DNA of 64,000 nt from Holtiella tumoricola (GCF_027857615.1 NZ_JAQIFT010000045.1:39876-103875), one strand, 5' to 3'. Numbered from the stretch's first letter, positions 1 through 9,298 are shown. The notes: a model not told the origin generated them from the sequence alone. A program made the numbers and translations.

Positions 1-137
1 TCTGCTAGCATTGTAAGTTCCATATATTCATCTATTGTAAGTTTACCCATTGCAAAGAATACATCTAGTTTTTCAATAGCTTCCTCTTTAGTCTTGTAAT
101 ACTTATTACTAATTAAAATTTTCATGTTGTTGTACAT
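1..137 (-). CDS. Small phage protein, XkdX-like spacing, 3' end missing
   Basis: The window begins inside this gene. Reading leftward, ATG at 137 (or the in-frame ATG at 125) opens a frame beginning MYNNMKILISNKYY and continuing to the window edge. An AGAGAGGATG ribosome binding site lies just upstream. The visible part has a short helix, a run of charged residues and a G-K-L-T-x-D-E-Y segment. This resembles the small XkdX-type proteins usually found just after baseplate genes. That position fits here, because the BppU gene ends at 154. The assignment is tentative because the protein is incomplete and the family is short and poorly conserved. Confidence 0.55.
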   Translation of the reverse strand, partial: MYNNMKILISNKYYKTKEEAIEKLDVFFAMGKLTIDEYMELTMLA

Positions 138-153
138 TGTACATCATCCTCTC

Positions 154-2364
154 TTATTTTAAATTATTTATATCATCAACACATTCATTATATTGATCCA
201 TAGCATAATTACCTCTTAAACCCAAATTGCTAGGACTATTAATGATTGCTTTAATCTCATCTAACTCTGTTCTCATTTCACTTACTCTATCTACCGGAGC
301 AACCACCTTAAACTCACTAGGTGCAACACCTGAATCAACCTTAATTGTGTTACTCTGTTGCAAAGCTATAGTAGGCATGAGTTCTTTTGGAATTGCTGTT
401 ACTACAGGAGTCTGTAAATCAACTCTCATACTACTATCATCAGCATCTTTAGTGTTTTGTGTATAAATCGCAGAACCATCTTCTTTTAGTTCTAACACGT
501 CTTTTTTTGTCGTGGTTCCACCAAGCACAATAGGCGTTTTAACTCCATCTTTTAACCAGTAAAATGGGTATTTTAACCCGTTGCAATCTATGATTGCTTG
601 TGTAGAAAACAAGGATGGTTTTCCAGTGGTAATCGAATTGGCAATAGCACTTTGGTCTCCTTCTAATACTACTAAATCTTTGCCTCTAATGTTATCTACA
701 TTATAAACATATCCTTCAGTAAGGTTATAACAATGTATAAAGTCAGTGTTTGACTCTAGTATCTCCTTAGTCCTAACCACCGCAAAGTTGCCAGTAATCT
801 TATTTCGAGGTATCACCGCTTGATTAAAATAAATCTCTGATATATCTGGGTGTTTATTTATTAAAATAATTGTATACAGGGTGTTGGGCTTTAGAGCACT
901 GGTGGGTATTTTTTCTGCCGGATAATAACTATTACTCGTAGTATTCCATCTTGATACAATAGGATGTAGATTAACCGATTTATAGGTATTTCCTTTTATC
1001 TCCGCAGTTAAAATCTTACTTTTATCTATAGCGTTAGGTATTGTTATAGCCGAACCATCAGTACTTACAAATTCTTTTTTACACATGTCATAGATACCAG
1101 TTAGGCACTCTTCTGCATTGTATCCATTACGATGTATTACGTGTTCACTATCGGCGGCTAGTTTGTATGGTGATTTTGTACCATCTGTATTTGTTGTAGC
1201 GATTTGACTGATACTTGGTAAATTATTTAGTGCTTGTAGATTTTGTTGAATTTCATTAGGTGTTAGCGTTTGGTTATAAATAATTGCATATACATCAGAA
1301 CCAATTGCAACTCCTGCGCCAGCACCATATCCTTTTATTGACAATGGCGTGCTAGGACTTGATTGATAATTTTTTGTTATAATACTATTTGTTAATAATG
1401 AAGAACCTTGAAGTAATTGTAAGATATATTTTTCTGTATCAAATTTGCTAATTACAACCGTATACTCTACTCCAACATTTAAACCTTGTGTATTTAATTT
1501 ATTTATACTACTCGCTCCAGAATTACCAAAATACAAATCTTTTGATGCGTGTGTATACATTCTAAACCCACTAAGTAGAGATGAACTAGGACAATTGCCT
1601 AAAATTGAACCATCTGATGATGACATAGTAAATTTAACAATAATTGTAAAATTTTTGTCATTTGGATTAAATGTAGTTGCTTCAAAAGATGTGTAATTTT
1701 TATTTTCAATTAACCCATCCTGCACTACTTTTGAACGAATAAAATCAAAATTTGACTTGCTGACTTGGTCTATGGTTAGTACCTTATCAAACTTCGCCCC
1801 TTGTTCTTTAGCATAATCGCCTTGTGCTTTAGCGTAGTCTCCATTAGCCATAATTTGAGCGGCTTTGCTTTCAGCTAAGTTTGCTGTAGTAAGTGCACCT
1901 TCTGCTGTTGCCTTTGCTTGATTTGCTACTGTATTTGCATTACTTACTTCTAAAATCATATTTTGCAAAATACTAAAATTAGGATCAGCCTGTGCAGTTT
2001 CATCATTCATTAAACTTTTTCTAACGCTATATACAAACGTAGGCGTAGTAAGTCTTAATGATTGATTAATTGAATCATAAATTTGTAGTTCTGCTCTATA
2101 ATTACCAGCTTTGCTAAACATACTTTGCAGCAATGTAATTTCACACTTACCATTTGTAGCGTCTATAATGTTGCAATCTTGTTGTTGACCCTCAATAACC
2201 ATTCGAATGATGCAGTTTGATAAATTATATTTTGTGATCTTATTTTCTAATATAGAAAACTTCAATACACAATTACCATTATCTTCTGTAACGAAAACAA
2301 TATTTTGAGGGTTTAATACTCCACGATATATGTCAATAAGTATTTCGTATTCTTTGTTTTTCAA
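154..2364 (-). CDS. BppU-type baseplate upper protein with LamG-like domain
   Basis: This 736-residue protein starts at a TTG preceded by AAAGGTCGTG. Residues 1-135 match the BppU N-terminal fold: short beta strands beginning EYEILIDIYRG, then an asparagine-rich sheet ending TTPTFVYSVRKSL. Residues 140-210 are helical, with AKAQGDYAKEQ repeats typical of a trimeric shaft. Residues about 220-385 look like a concanavalin/LamG jelly roll, a common carbohydrate-binding module in receptor-binding proteins. The rest is a beta-rich fibre ending in a short helix. In lactococcal phages BppU connects the receptor-binding protein to the baseplate, and this one probably holds the host-adhesion module itself. 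The LamG assignment is from pattern only. Confidence 0.75.
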   Translation of the reverse strand: MKNKEYEILIDIYRGVLNPQNIVFVTEDNGNCVLKFSILENKITKYNLSNCIIRMVIEGQQQDCNIIDATNGKCEITLLQSMFSKAGNYRAELQIYDSINQSLRLTTPTFVYSVRKSLMNDETAQADPNFSILQNMILEVSNANTVANQAKATAEGALTTANLAESKAAQIMANGDYAKAQGDYAKEQGAKFDKVLTIDQVSKSNFDFIRSKVVQDGLIENKNYTSFEATTFNPNDKNFTIIVKFTMSSSDGSILGNCPSSSLLSGFRMYTHASKDLYFGNSGASSINKLNTQGLNVGVEYTVVISKFDTEKYILQLLQGSSLLTNSIITKNYQSSPSTPLSIKGYGAGAGVAIGSDVYAIIYNQTLTPNEIQQNLQALNNLPSISQIATTNTDGTKSPYKLAADSEHVIHRNGYNAEECLTGIYDMCKKEFVSTDGSAITIPNAIDKSKILTAEIKGNTYKSVNLHPIVSRWNTTSNSYYPAEKIPTSALKPNTLYTIILINKHPDISEIYFNQAVIPRNKITGNFAVVRTKEILESNTDFIHCYNLTEGYVYNVDNIRGKDLVVLEGDQSAIANSITTGKPSLFSTQAIIDCNGLKYPFYWLKDGVKTPIVLGGTTTKKDVLELKEDGSAIYTQNTKDADDSSMRVDLQTPVVTAIPKELMPTIALQQSNTIKVDSGVAPSEFKVVAPVDRVSEMRTELDEIKAIINSPSNLGLRGNYAMDQYNECVDDINNLK

Positions 2365-2368
2365 GTTA

Positions 2369-2563
2369 TCACGACCTTTCTTTATATAATAATTTTCCTA
2401 AAATCAAAATAGTACCACTCACATAGTTGATATAAACTCTATCGTCTTTATTAACTTGTGAAATGCTATTATAGTAAGTTTCTCTAGCTTCTTGCTCACC
2501 ATCTAGCCTAAGCTTTATACCATTACTTGTAACTTCTTCTACTGTTGCAAAATATTGATTCAT
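2369..2563 (-). CDS. Small beta-rich phage baseplate-region protein
   Basis: A 64-residue protein encoded between the tail hub gene and BppU. Its start overlaps the end of the preceding gene by four bases (ATGA-type coupling), which indicates translation as part of the baseplate operon. Alternating hydrophobic strands and a GTILILGKLLYK ending suggest a small all-beta domain of the OB type. I do not recognise a named family. The position between hub and upper baseplate protein suggests a small structural or chaperone role. Confidence 0.6.
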   Translation of the reverse strand: MNQYFATVEEVTSNGIKLRLDGEQEARETYYNSISQVNKDDRVYINYVSGTILILGKLLYKERS

Positions 2564-3624
2564 TCCAGTCTCACCAGCCTTTTACATGTATGATTCATCT
2601 TAGCACCAGCTTTTAACTGCATAGAGTAAGATTTTTCAATAAAAATTCCATTAACATTATCACTTCTTAAATCTATAATGTCATTCGTGTTATGATTTGG
2701 CATATTTAAAGTCTCAAATGTTATCTCCTGTTCTACTTGTACAGAATTAAAAGCTAACTTCCTGACTAAATTATCAAGTTCTTTCTGATTTGCTATATTA
2801 TCAATAGACTTTATATCAGTGATCTTCTTACCGTTTCTTCTTATAACAGAAAACTTACTAAGCGTATCATTATTTATGTAGGTAGATTTCATTTCTGCTA
2901 TGTTAGGACTTGATACAATACGTGTAAACACGTTAGGTATATTATAGTAATCCATATTGATGCCGATATTACCACTTATAACAGAAAATTCATTACTCTC
3001 ATAAACATGACTTACGTTTATTGGACTAGGTTCTACATACTTTCTGCTAACAAACCACCCCTCTGCATCTGTTGATAGTTTTGTGTAGTTTATTTGCTCT
3101 GCCACATAATTAAACCACTCTAGTTTATTCTTAGAGTGGTCACATATTAAATCAGTATTTAATGTTAGTGTAGTGCTAGGAATGTTAATCTTAGTAACCC
3201 CACATGAGATTATGAAGTATTTAAGCACATCAATATAGTTAGTGCCTTTTATAAATAGCTTAGGAGTTATATCTCTATCCTGTTGTATATAATAAGTCTG
3301 GTCATAACATGTACATTCACAAATACCATTTAATTCCCTCGGATTTACAAATAGGTATACACCTAATGGGTACCATTTGATACTTCCATTGATATATACC
3401 CCCATAGATACCTTAACTTTATCATTTAAAAAATCTATTCTATCATCTGTAAGAAACTTCAATTCAGCACTTCTTTGTATAGTATCTTCACTATTTAAAG
3501 TAACAGTACCGCCTATAAGGCTTAAATCAAACCTTTTGATACCATAAAAGTCCATACATTCTGCTTTATACACTTCATGCCTACTACCATTTTTACAATA
3601 AAGTGCTTCTAATTCATTAGTCAT
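2560..3624 (-). CDS. Tail hub / tail-associated baseplate protein
   Basis: This 354-residue protein follows the large modular tail protein, overlapping it by eight bases, behind a TGAGGTGATAAAG ribosome binding site. The N-terminal third is rich in beta strands with the run VYINGSIKWYPLGVYLF. The middle contains a helical segment (YIDVLKYFIISCGV), and the C-terminal part is again beta. This resembles the gp27/Tal-like hubs that Clostridia phages encode after the distal tail protein, where families such as DUF5048 occur. It probably forms the ring that caps the tail tube. The family label is from resemblance and gene order. Confidence 0.6.
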   Translation of the reverse strand: MTNELEALYCKNGSRHEVYKAECMDFYGIKRFDLSLIGGTVTLNSEDTIQRSAELKFLTDDRIDFLNDKVKVSMGVYINGSIKWYPLGVYLFVNPRELNGICECTCYDQTYYIQQDRDITPKLFIKGTNYIDVLKYFIISCGVTKINIPSTTLTLNTDLICDHSKNKLEWFNYVAEQINYTKLSTDAEGWFVSRKYVEPSPINVSHVYESNEFSVISGNIGINMDYYNIPNVFTRIVSSPNIAEMKSTYINNDTLSKFSVIRRNGKKITDIKSIDNIANQKELDNLVRKLAFNSVQVEQEITFETLNMPNHNTNDIIDLRSDNVNGIFIEKSYSMQLKAGAKMNHTCKRLVRLE

Positions 3625-6304
3625 ACTTTATCACCTCACTGTAATCAACTTCTACGGGATCACATGTATACTGTATTCCAAACTTATCAATACTTTCAGT
3701 TATGCTACTAACAGTAACATATGCTTTAAAGTTTCTATCCCTATACAAGAATACTTGCTTCCTATTGCACATTTCAATAAATTTTTTAACATTGGATGAT
3801 ACAAAACTTAGTGCGTAGGTATTTCTCTTATGCTCACCGAATATTGTTACTGGACTTATCCTTCCTGTTAAAAACACTTCTTCTGACTCAAGGTAAATAT
3901 CCCTTGAAAACGAATATTTGTCACGCATTATACCTACTTCCATAATGTCTTCTAACCTATCAATTGTACATATAATAGCATTATTGATGTTACATTCTGA
4001 GTACACTTGATTGCTATCTTTAAAAGTATCATTAGATGTGATACCTCTTATGTGATATATCAATTCACCCCACGCTGAGAAGTCTATGTAAGTTGTTTTT
4101 TCAGTCTTTCCAACTACTTCACCATTGCGAATAATATAAAACTTTTCAAAAACATTACCAGGATTGTCCCATGTTAACATAACATTACTAGGACACTGAA
4201 TAGCTTCTAAAGCTATACCTTCATTGACATTAGCATTTATTGTGATTTGCTTATTGCCATAGTCACTTTCAAGGTTAAATTGATTCATTATTTTAACTCT
4301 TACTGTATAGATACCGTTTTCTAAGTAGTCATTAATTTTATGTACTGTGACAAGTCCGTTCTCCCAGTCTGTGGAATATATGACCTTTTCACCATTCAGC
4401 ACTTCAAGAATGTATCCCTGTTGTTCCTGTGTGTCCCATGTTATAGTTGGTCTATTTGTTTGAAAAGAATCATTGCATGTAATAGTTGGGATAGGTGGTT
4501 TACCTTGTACTATCCATTCACTACTTTTTGTTGTAGGTTTTTCTATTTCTGAGCTAGTAACATATGTAACAGTTAGCAACATGCTGTGAGTGCCAGTTGT
4601 AAGTGCTCCTGCATTTAATATATACTCTTTTTCTGTTGTTCCTGTAAGAGTAGTAACACCATCAATAACTAGTTTCCATCTTGTTTGATTTTGTGAAGTC
4701 CACCAAATACGAATAGGGCTATCTCTTTCTGTTATAACTCCATCTGGTTCTAATACTCCAATGCTAGGAAGTGTTTCTGTGAGAGTGGCAGTATATTCTT
4801 TCCACTCAGTCCACCTATCCTTATATGCCACTCTCACTTTGAACTTATGAAGCCCTGTAGTAAGTGTGTTATTAGGGATATTAACGCTTATTGCAGTTGT
4901 TCCATTATAAGATTGAACTATTGATTCATCTTTATATATTTCAACTTCGTATTTCTGCTGATCTGTTGATTGCCAACTTAGAGTAAGTGGTAAATCTATA
5001 TTACTTCCACTCAAAGATATATCGCTTAGTATGGCTGTAGTATCTTTTAGTGTAACACTTCTTTCTGTGCTGTTTACCCATCTGTCTGCATAAGCAACGC
5101 TAACACGCACAACACATAAGCCTTCTGAAAGTTCTTCTAATGGTATGCTGTAGTTTGTGGCTGTTGTTCCTGTATAGGTCTTAATTACTACATTTGATTT
5201 TAATACCTCTACCTTGAATTTTTGCTGATTGTTAGATTGCCAACTTACAAGTATAGGTTTTTCCCAGTAATCACCCTCTACATTTAAGCTTGAAATAGTA
5301 GCTGTAATATCTTGCAATCTTAAACTTATTTCTTCCCAGTCAGAATAATATGTAACACCTGCATAAGTTCTTAATGTTCTAACTCTAACAGTAGATGGTA
5401 ATGTGCCTGTAAAAGTATTTGCTGGTATGATAAATGATTTGTCAATTCCACCACTTCCACTCTTTACATTAGCATTATTATAATAACACTCATATTCATA
5501 ACTACCTTGATTTTCACTTCTCCAGTTTATAGTGATTGGATATTCCCAGTAATCACCAATGTATGCAAGGTTGGATATTTCTGGAGTCTTTACTGATAAC
5601 CCTGATAATAAATAGACTTTTGTGCCTCCTGTTGGGATAATATACATATCGCCATATGATTCTAATGAAATCCCAGAATCAACATAAACCTTGTAAGTAG
5701 AGTTAACAATATCCGTTATTGTTCCTGCTGGTATAACAACTGAATTAGTGTTACTTGCTTTTGAGTATATCGTTTTTGTTGTATTATCTTTTAATATTTG
5801 TTGTAAGGCTATATAAATACCTGTTCCTGTATTTCTTGTTACAACTATATCTTCATCTATATATTTACCTGTTATTGTTGCTGAGGTAAAATCTTCAACA
5901 TTTTTAGTAGTCAATGTTACACTTAATCCAGCTGGTGCATAAAAGTTTGTAGTTCCACTTGTAATTGTAGACATTAACTTATTTGAATTTTGTTTTAATG
6001 TATTTATAAGAGAGACCGTATTTAACGGTACGCTCAATTCTTTGTATATATTTCTATCTGCTGTATCTTCATATTTAGATGTGAAGCTTACAGGAAAATT
6101 TATACCAAAAGAGTTTACATTGCAATTAACGGTCGAACCCATTGAAACATTTTTTACGTTTACACCTATTCCACTGAATGTACCGTTTAAGTCCGATACT
6201 AATCCATTATTGTAATCATTTACAAGTTTAGTAAAATCCATTGTTGTAGACGTACTAGATGTAGCTACAGCCCCTCCAGATATTGAAAAACTTTTACTTC
6301 CCAT
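3617..6304 (-). CDS. Large modular tail protein with Ig/FnIII-like repeats
   Basis: This 895-residue protein starts after AGGAGGTATGAGTT, 20 bases past the tape-measure stop. Residues about 1-240 form a unique beta-rich N-terminal domain. From about 245 to 660 at least four related modules of roughly 90 residues follow. Each carries a signature such as ITINWRSENQ, ILVSWQSNNQQ, LTLSWQSTDQQ or IRIWWTSQNQ, then a strand ending TGTLPS or TTGLHK. These are FnIII/Ig-like folds. The C-terminal 130 residues (MRDKYSFSRDIYLESEEVF onward) look like a distal-tail-type attachment domain. By position it should act as the distal tail protein or a decorated variant. Ig-like repeats on virions are thought to bind cell-surface sugars weakly. 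Confidence 0.65.
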   Translation of the reverse strand: MGSKSFSISGGAVATSSTSTTMDFTKLVNDYNNGLVSDLNGTFSGIGVNVKNVSMGSTVNCNVNSFGINFPVSFTSKYEDTADRNIYKELSVPLNTVSLINTLKQNSNKLMSTITSGTTNFYAPAGLSVTLTTKNVEDFTSATITGKYIDEDIVVTRNTGTGIYIALQQILKDNTTKTIYSKASNTNSVVIPAGTITDIVNSTYKVYVDSGISLESYGDMYIIPTGGTKVYLLSGLSVKTPEISNLAYIGDYWEYPITINWRSENQGSYEYECYYNNANVKSGSGGIDKSFIIPANTFTGTLPSTVRVRTLRTYAGVTYYSDWEEISLRLQDITATISSLNVEGDYWEKPILVSWQSNNQQKFKVEVLKSNVVIKTYTGTTATNYSIPLEELSEGLCVVRVSVAYADRWVNSTERSVTLKDTTAILSDISLSGSNIDLPLTLSWQSTDQQKYEVEIYKDESIVQSYNGTTAISVNIPNNTLTTGLHKFKVRVAYKDRWTEWKEYTATLTETLPSIGVLEPDGVITERDSPIRIWWTSQNQTRWKLVIDGVTTLTGTTEKEYILNAGALTTGTHSMLLTVTYVTSSEIEKPTTKSSEWIVQGKPPIPTITCNDSFQTNRPTITWDTQEQQGYILEVLNGEKVIYSTDWENGLVTVHKINDYLENGIYTVRVKIMNQFNLESDYGNKQITINANVNEGIALEAIQCPSNVMLTWDNPGNVFEKFYIIRNGEVVGKTEKTTYIDFSAWGELIYHIRGITSNDTFKDSNQVYSECNINNAIICTIDRLEDIMEVGIMRDKYSFSRDIYLESEEVFLTGRISPVTIFGEHKRNTYALSFVSSNVKKFIEMCNRKQVFLYRDRNFKAYVTVSSITESIDKFGIQYTCDPVEVDYSEVIKYD

Positions 6305-6324
6305 AACTCATACCTCCTCTCATT

Positions 6325-8262
6325 TTATTTTCTTCTCGCCCTATCTTCTAATTGCCTTAATAAATCATCTACATTATTACTTTGTACAGTTAGATTTTGT
6401 ATTGTAAAGCTTTGTTTATTGTCGTTATTAGTAACGCTATTTCTAAGTATGCCCTGCGTATGTCCGTTAGTGTCTACACTTGCTCCTCTAGGTAAATTAA
6501 TCAATTCTGCACCACGTTCGCCAACTACAGCTAACCCACCCGAATGATACTTAGTGCCACTTGCATACTTAGGCACTTTAACGTCACCCATAGCACCATT
6601 GACTTGATTGGTTATTTTACCTACTGCATTACCCATATTATTAAATGTGCTATCCATTTCTTTTGATTTACCGAATAATACATTTAATGCTGCCACCAAT
6701 AATGTTACTGCTGCTACTGCACCTGTTATAATTACAGTCCATTTTAAAACTGGATTAGCTGATGCAGAAAATACACCTGATATAACACTAACTGCTCCTG
6801 ATGTTGCTGTAATTGCTGTAGAAATCTTAGTAAATAATGTTACACCTATAGCAATAGCACCTAATATCATGTAAAACTCTGCTGGTACACTTGCTAATAC
6901 TGCAAATAGAAAACCTAGTGTATTTCCTAATATGCTTATTAAACTTGCTAGGTTGCCTATAGCTTCTTCGTTAGTAATCATAAAATCAACAAACTTTGAT
7001 GTCATTTCTGTTATGACAGGCAATAACTTTTCTGCCAACATTGCAGACATTTCTTGTAATTGAAGTTTCATGATTCTTTGCTGGTTGGCGTGAGATTCGG
7101 ATGTCTTAGCAAAGTCACCTTGAGCCTTGCTTGTCTTTTCCATGATAAATTGATAGCGTAACATTTGTTGCTCTGCTTCACTCATATCTTTCCATGATTG
7201 GCTTATGCCTTTATTCATAGCGTACTGTTCCATATTGGCAACCTTCATATTTACACCATATTTCAGCATTGTTTCAGCGCTTCCAGCCATAGCACTTGTT
7301 AAATCTTGAAATACTTTTTCTGGACTGCTATTGAAGAATGATGCCATATCACCACTTAGTTTAGAGAATGAAATAGACATATCAAGAGCTTTATTACTTG
7401 CCACACCAGCACTATCAAGAATCGCACCCATAGTGCCTGTAAATTGCTTTGCTTGCAACTCTGCAAGACCAAACTCTGTTTTTGCTGTTTTTGCAAATTC
7501 AGTCACCTTTTGAGTGCCTTTTTCACCAAATACAGATTCTATAACGTTTTCAACTTCTTGTAAGTTTGAATTAAGTTCAAGCCCTTTCTTGATGAAGTCT
7601 CCTAATGCACTAACAGCTTTTCGTATTCCATCTGCAACAAGCGTTCCAAAGGCTACATTCATTGTACTTATGCCTGTATTAGCCTTTTTCACTTCTCCAT
7701 CTGTGTTTTTCACTTCTTTACCGAACTCATCCATTTTCTTTGTGGTATCTTTAAGTTCATTCTGCATAGACTTTAACTTTGCTTCTGAATTGTTTACAGA
7801 AATAGTATTATTATCAATAGCTTTTATGTTATTCTTGATTTTTTCTGTATTATTGCTGTATTTCTTCTCTAAGTCTTCTACTTCTTTTTTTAAGCTTATA
7901 GTAGCTTCATCATTCTCTCCAAGTGCTAAAACGCTGGCATTATAGGATTCTTTTGCTTTATTAAGTGCCGATTCTAAGTTCTTTTGAGTAGTTACATTCT
8001 GCTCTAATGTCTTTTGACTTTTTTCAAGCTTATCTCTATGAGATACAATTATTTGTTCTTGTATCTTGATACTCTTACTTAGTCTTTCACTATTAGCTTC
8101 TAATCCGCTTAGACTATTACCTAAGTTCTTAGCATCACCAACGGCTGCCTTGAACTCGGATTGCACAACTTTCATACTTCTATTTAAATTAGATATGCCT
8201 TCTCTAAATGTGCTATCTTTTAAGCCTAACGATACAACCATACCAGCTACTTCTTGATCCAT
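6325..8262 (-). CDS. Phage tail tape measure protein
   Basis: This 645-residue protein starts behind GAGAGGTGGTGTT and shows the typical tape-measure layout. A long charged coiled coil covers residues 1-200 (LKKEVEDLEKKYSNN, KNTDGEVKKANTG). A globular segment at about 200-410 is rich in A, G, M and Q. Strongly hydrophobic stretches at about 435-545 could insert in a membrane during DNA entry. The tail includes GERGAELINLPRGASV, seen in many Firmicutes tape measures. The length is short for the class and would predict a tail of roughly 0.1 micrometre by the usual 0.15 nm per residue rule. Confidence 0.93.
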   Translation of the reverse strand: MDQEVAGMVVSLGLKDSTFREGISNLNRSMKVVQSEFKAAVGDAKNLGNSLSGLEANSERLSKSIKIQEQIIVSHRDKLEKSQKTLEQNVTTQKNLESALNKAKESYNASVLALGENDEATISLKKEVEDLEKKYSNNTEKIKNNIKAIDNNTISVNNSEAKLKSMQNELKDTTKKMDEFGKEVKNTDGEVKKANTGISTMNVAFGTLVADGIRKAVSALGDFIKKGLELNSNLQEVENVIESVFGEKGTQKVTEFAKTAKTEFGLAELQAKQFTGTMGAILDSAGVASNKALDMSISFSKLSGDMASFFNSSPEKVFQDLTSAMAGSAETMLKYGVNMKVANMEQYAMNKGISQSWKDMSEAEQQMLRYQFIMEKTSKAQGDFAKTSESHANQQRIMKLQLQEMSAMLAEKLLPVITEMTSKFVDFMITNEEAIGNLASLISILGNTLGFLFAVLASVPAEFYMILGAIAIGVTLFTKISTAITATSGAVSVISGVFSASANPVLKWTVIITGAVAAVTLLVAALNVLFGKSKEMDSTFNNMGNAVGKITNQVNGAMGDVKVPKYASGTKYHSGGLAVVGERGAELINLPRGASVDTNGHTQGILRNSVTNNDNKQSFTIQNLTVQSNNVDDLLRQLEDRARRK

Positions 8263-8293
8263 AACACCACCTCTCTTTCATTTAAAATTGCAT

Positions 8294-8321
8294 AAAAAAA
8301 AGAGATAGGAAAACCTATCTC
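8294..8321 (-). terminator. Strong intrinsic terminator inside the tail operon
   Basis: Read on the minus strand, a perfect eight-base-pair stem (GAGATAGG/CCTATCTC) with a TTTT loop is followed by seven or more T. It overlaps the end of the small membrane-protein gene and sits about 30 bases before the tape-measure start. It should stop host RNA polymerase before the tape-measure gene. Confidence 0.85.
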
Positions 8322-8758
8322 AAATTAAACTTTATATATTTTTTGTTGTTTAGCTTAGTAAATACAACACTATCAACTTCTTTGTTTTCTAGTATCTTGG
8401 TGACTATTTGTATATTACCATTGCCATTTTCTATGTCACTTACTGACACAAGTTCAACGTTTATAGGTCTTTCGTTTTTACCTATCACGCTAAACCCATT
8501 TTTGCTTAAAAAATCAATAAAGGTATTCTTGTCCGCTGTAATTTCCATAATTACATTCCCATTAGATATAGCAACGTCTTCTACAACCATAACGTTATAT
8601 TCTCCTGTACTTGTTATGTACTTGTAAGGATCTCCAACTTCTCCATGTTCAAATTTAAAATTATTTTTATTAAATATTGAAACAAGAACAACCACACATA
8701 CTAAAAGAACCACTAAACAGAAACTTATAACTTGTATTTCTTTTTTACCAAAATTCAT
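8315..8758 (-). CDS. Small membrane-anchored protein, moron-like insertion
   Basis: This 147-residue protein lies between the tail chaperone and the tape measure. ATG at 8758 is preferred over the ATG at 8785 because GGGGG lies eight bases upstream of it. Residues 8-31 are one long hydrophobic helix (ISFCLVVLLVCVVVLV) after two lysines, an N-terminal anchor. The remaining 115 residues are soluble and beta-rich with no cysteines or obvious motif. I recognise no family. It is not a usual tail component and has its own promoter-like sequence and terminator. That is the layout of a moron, a lysogenic-conversion cassette; such membrane proteins often exclude superinfecting phage. The function is inference. 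Confidence 0.7.
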   Translation of the reverse strand: MNFGKKEIQVISFCLVVLLVCVVVLVSIFNKNNFKFEHGEVGDPYKYITSTGEYNVMVVEDVAISNGNVIMEITADKNTFIDFLSKNGFSVIGKNERPINVELVSVSDIENGNGNIQIVTKILENKEVDSVVFTKLNNKKYIKFNLR

Positions 8759-8784
8759 TACATAACCCCCATATAATGTTATCA

Positions 8785-8813
8785 ATTATATTAATTCTAT
8801 CATATTTGTTAGA
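8785..8813 (-). promoter_or_regulatory. Candidate promoter for the moron-like gene
   Basis: On the minus strand a perfect TATAAT sits at 8790-8785, about 27 bases before the ATG at 8758. The -35 region 17 bases upstream (TCTAAC, 8813-8808) is poor. The promoter overlaps the end of the frameshifted chaperone frame. Confidence 0.4.
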
Positions 8814-9000
8814 AAATTTCATCTATATATACCTTATGTTTGGTGTCTGTAATCACAAGCAATTTGAAGTAATAATGAATATCCATTGTATCAATTTCAT
8901 TCAATTTCCATCCCGCCTGCATTAAATCAAGATACATTTTATCAATCTGTATTTCTAGTTCATCTAAAGAGACCCCCTCTGCATTAGAGGAGGTGCTATC
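8809..9000 (-). CDS. T-part of tail assembly chaperone, made by frameshifting
   Basis: A 63-codon open frame begins at the stop region of the upstream chaperone gene in the +1 frame (equivalently -2) and ends at TAA 8811-8809. It encodes DELEIQIDKMYLDLMQAGW and further acidic, helical sequence. There is no credible start or ribosome binding site of its own. Lambda-like phages join two overlapping frames (G and GT) by ribosomal slippage here, just before the tape measure, and the M-x-x-G-W-x-x-x-E-I-D pattern is typical of T-parts in Firmicutes phages. The fusion would be about 157 residues. The shift must happen within the 18 bases between the T-frame stop TAA and the zero-frame TAG at 8998. 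Confidence 0.7.
   Translation of the reverse strand, partial: DSTSSNAEGVSLDELEIQIDKMYLDLMQAGWKLNEIDTMDIHYYFKLLVITDTKHKVYIDEIF
8973..8993 (-). promoter_or_regulatory. Stem-loop just after the frameshift site
   Basis: On the minus strand CCTCCTCT pairs with AGAGGGGG (eight pairs, one G-T) around the loop AATGC, starting about two bases after the TAG that ends the chaperone frame. Such a stem so close to a slip site would stimulate ribosomal frameshifting. It is not followed by a T run, so it is not a terminator. Confidence 0.65.
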
Positions 9001-9283
9001 GGTGAGTGTCGTTTGTTACACCGTTAATAATTGTAGTGATCGTGTTTGTAATGGTCGATAAGAAGCTTCTTGCATCTAATCCATCATAAAGTTCATCTAT
9101 CGTAAATTGATTACTAAAGGCGTTTACAACGATACCTACTACTAAATCTAAATCTTCTTCAGAAATATCTTCTTTGCTAAGTATTCTTTGAGCCTGTACT
9201 GCCTGTCTAAAAACTCTAGCCGGTACAAAACTACCAATAACAAATAGCTTTTCTTCATTGTTAATATTTAATGTTAATGTCAT
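8996..9283 (-). CDS. Tail assembly chaperone (G-type)
   Basis: This 95-residue acidic, helical protein starts behind GGAAGAGGGATAG, right after the tail-tube gene. Residues 1-25 form two beta strands (LTLNINNEEKLFVIGSFVP) and the rest is helical with an EEDLDLVVGIVVNAF core. This fits gpG-like chaperones that coat the tape measure before tube assembly. The normal product ends at TAG (8998). A minority should shift frame into the downstream T-part. Position, size and the overlapping frame all support the call. Confidence 0.8.
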   Translation of the reverse strand: MTLTLNINNEEKLFVIGSFVPARVFRQAVQAQRILSKEDISEEDLDLVVGIVVNAFSNQFTIDELYDGLDARSFLSTITNTITTIINGVTNDTHR

Positions 9284-9298
9284 TTTCTATCCCTCTTC

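Noticed and set aside
227..466. Plus-strand open frames inside the baseplate, tape-measure and other phage genes (also for example 7,514-7,945 and 38,761-39,231)
   Set aside because: They lie fully within longer minus-strand genes with good ribosome binding sites and domains, and their sequences look like frame shadows.
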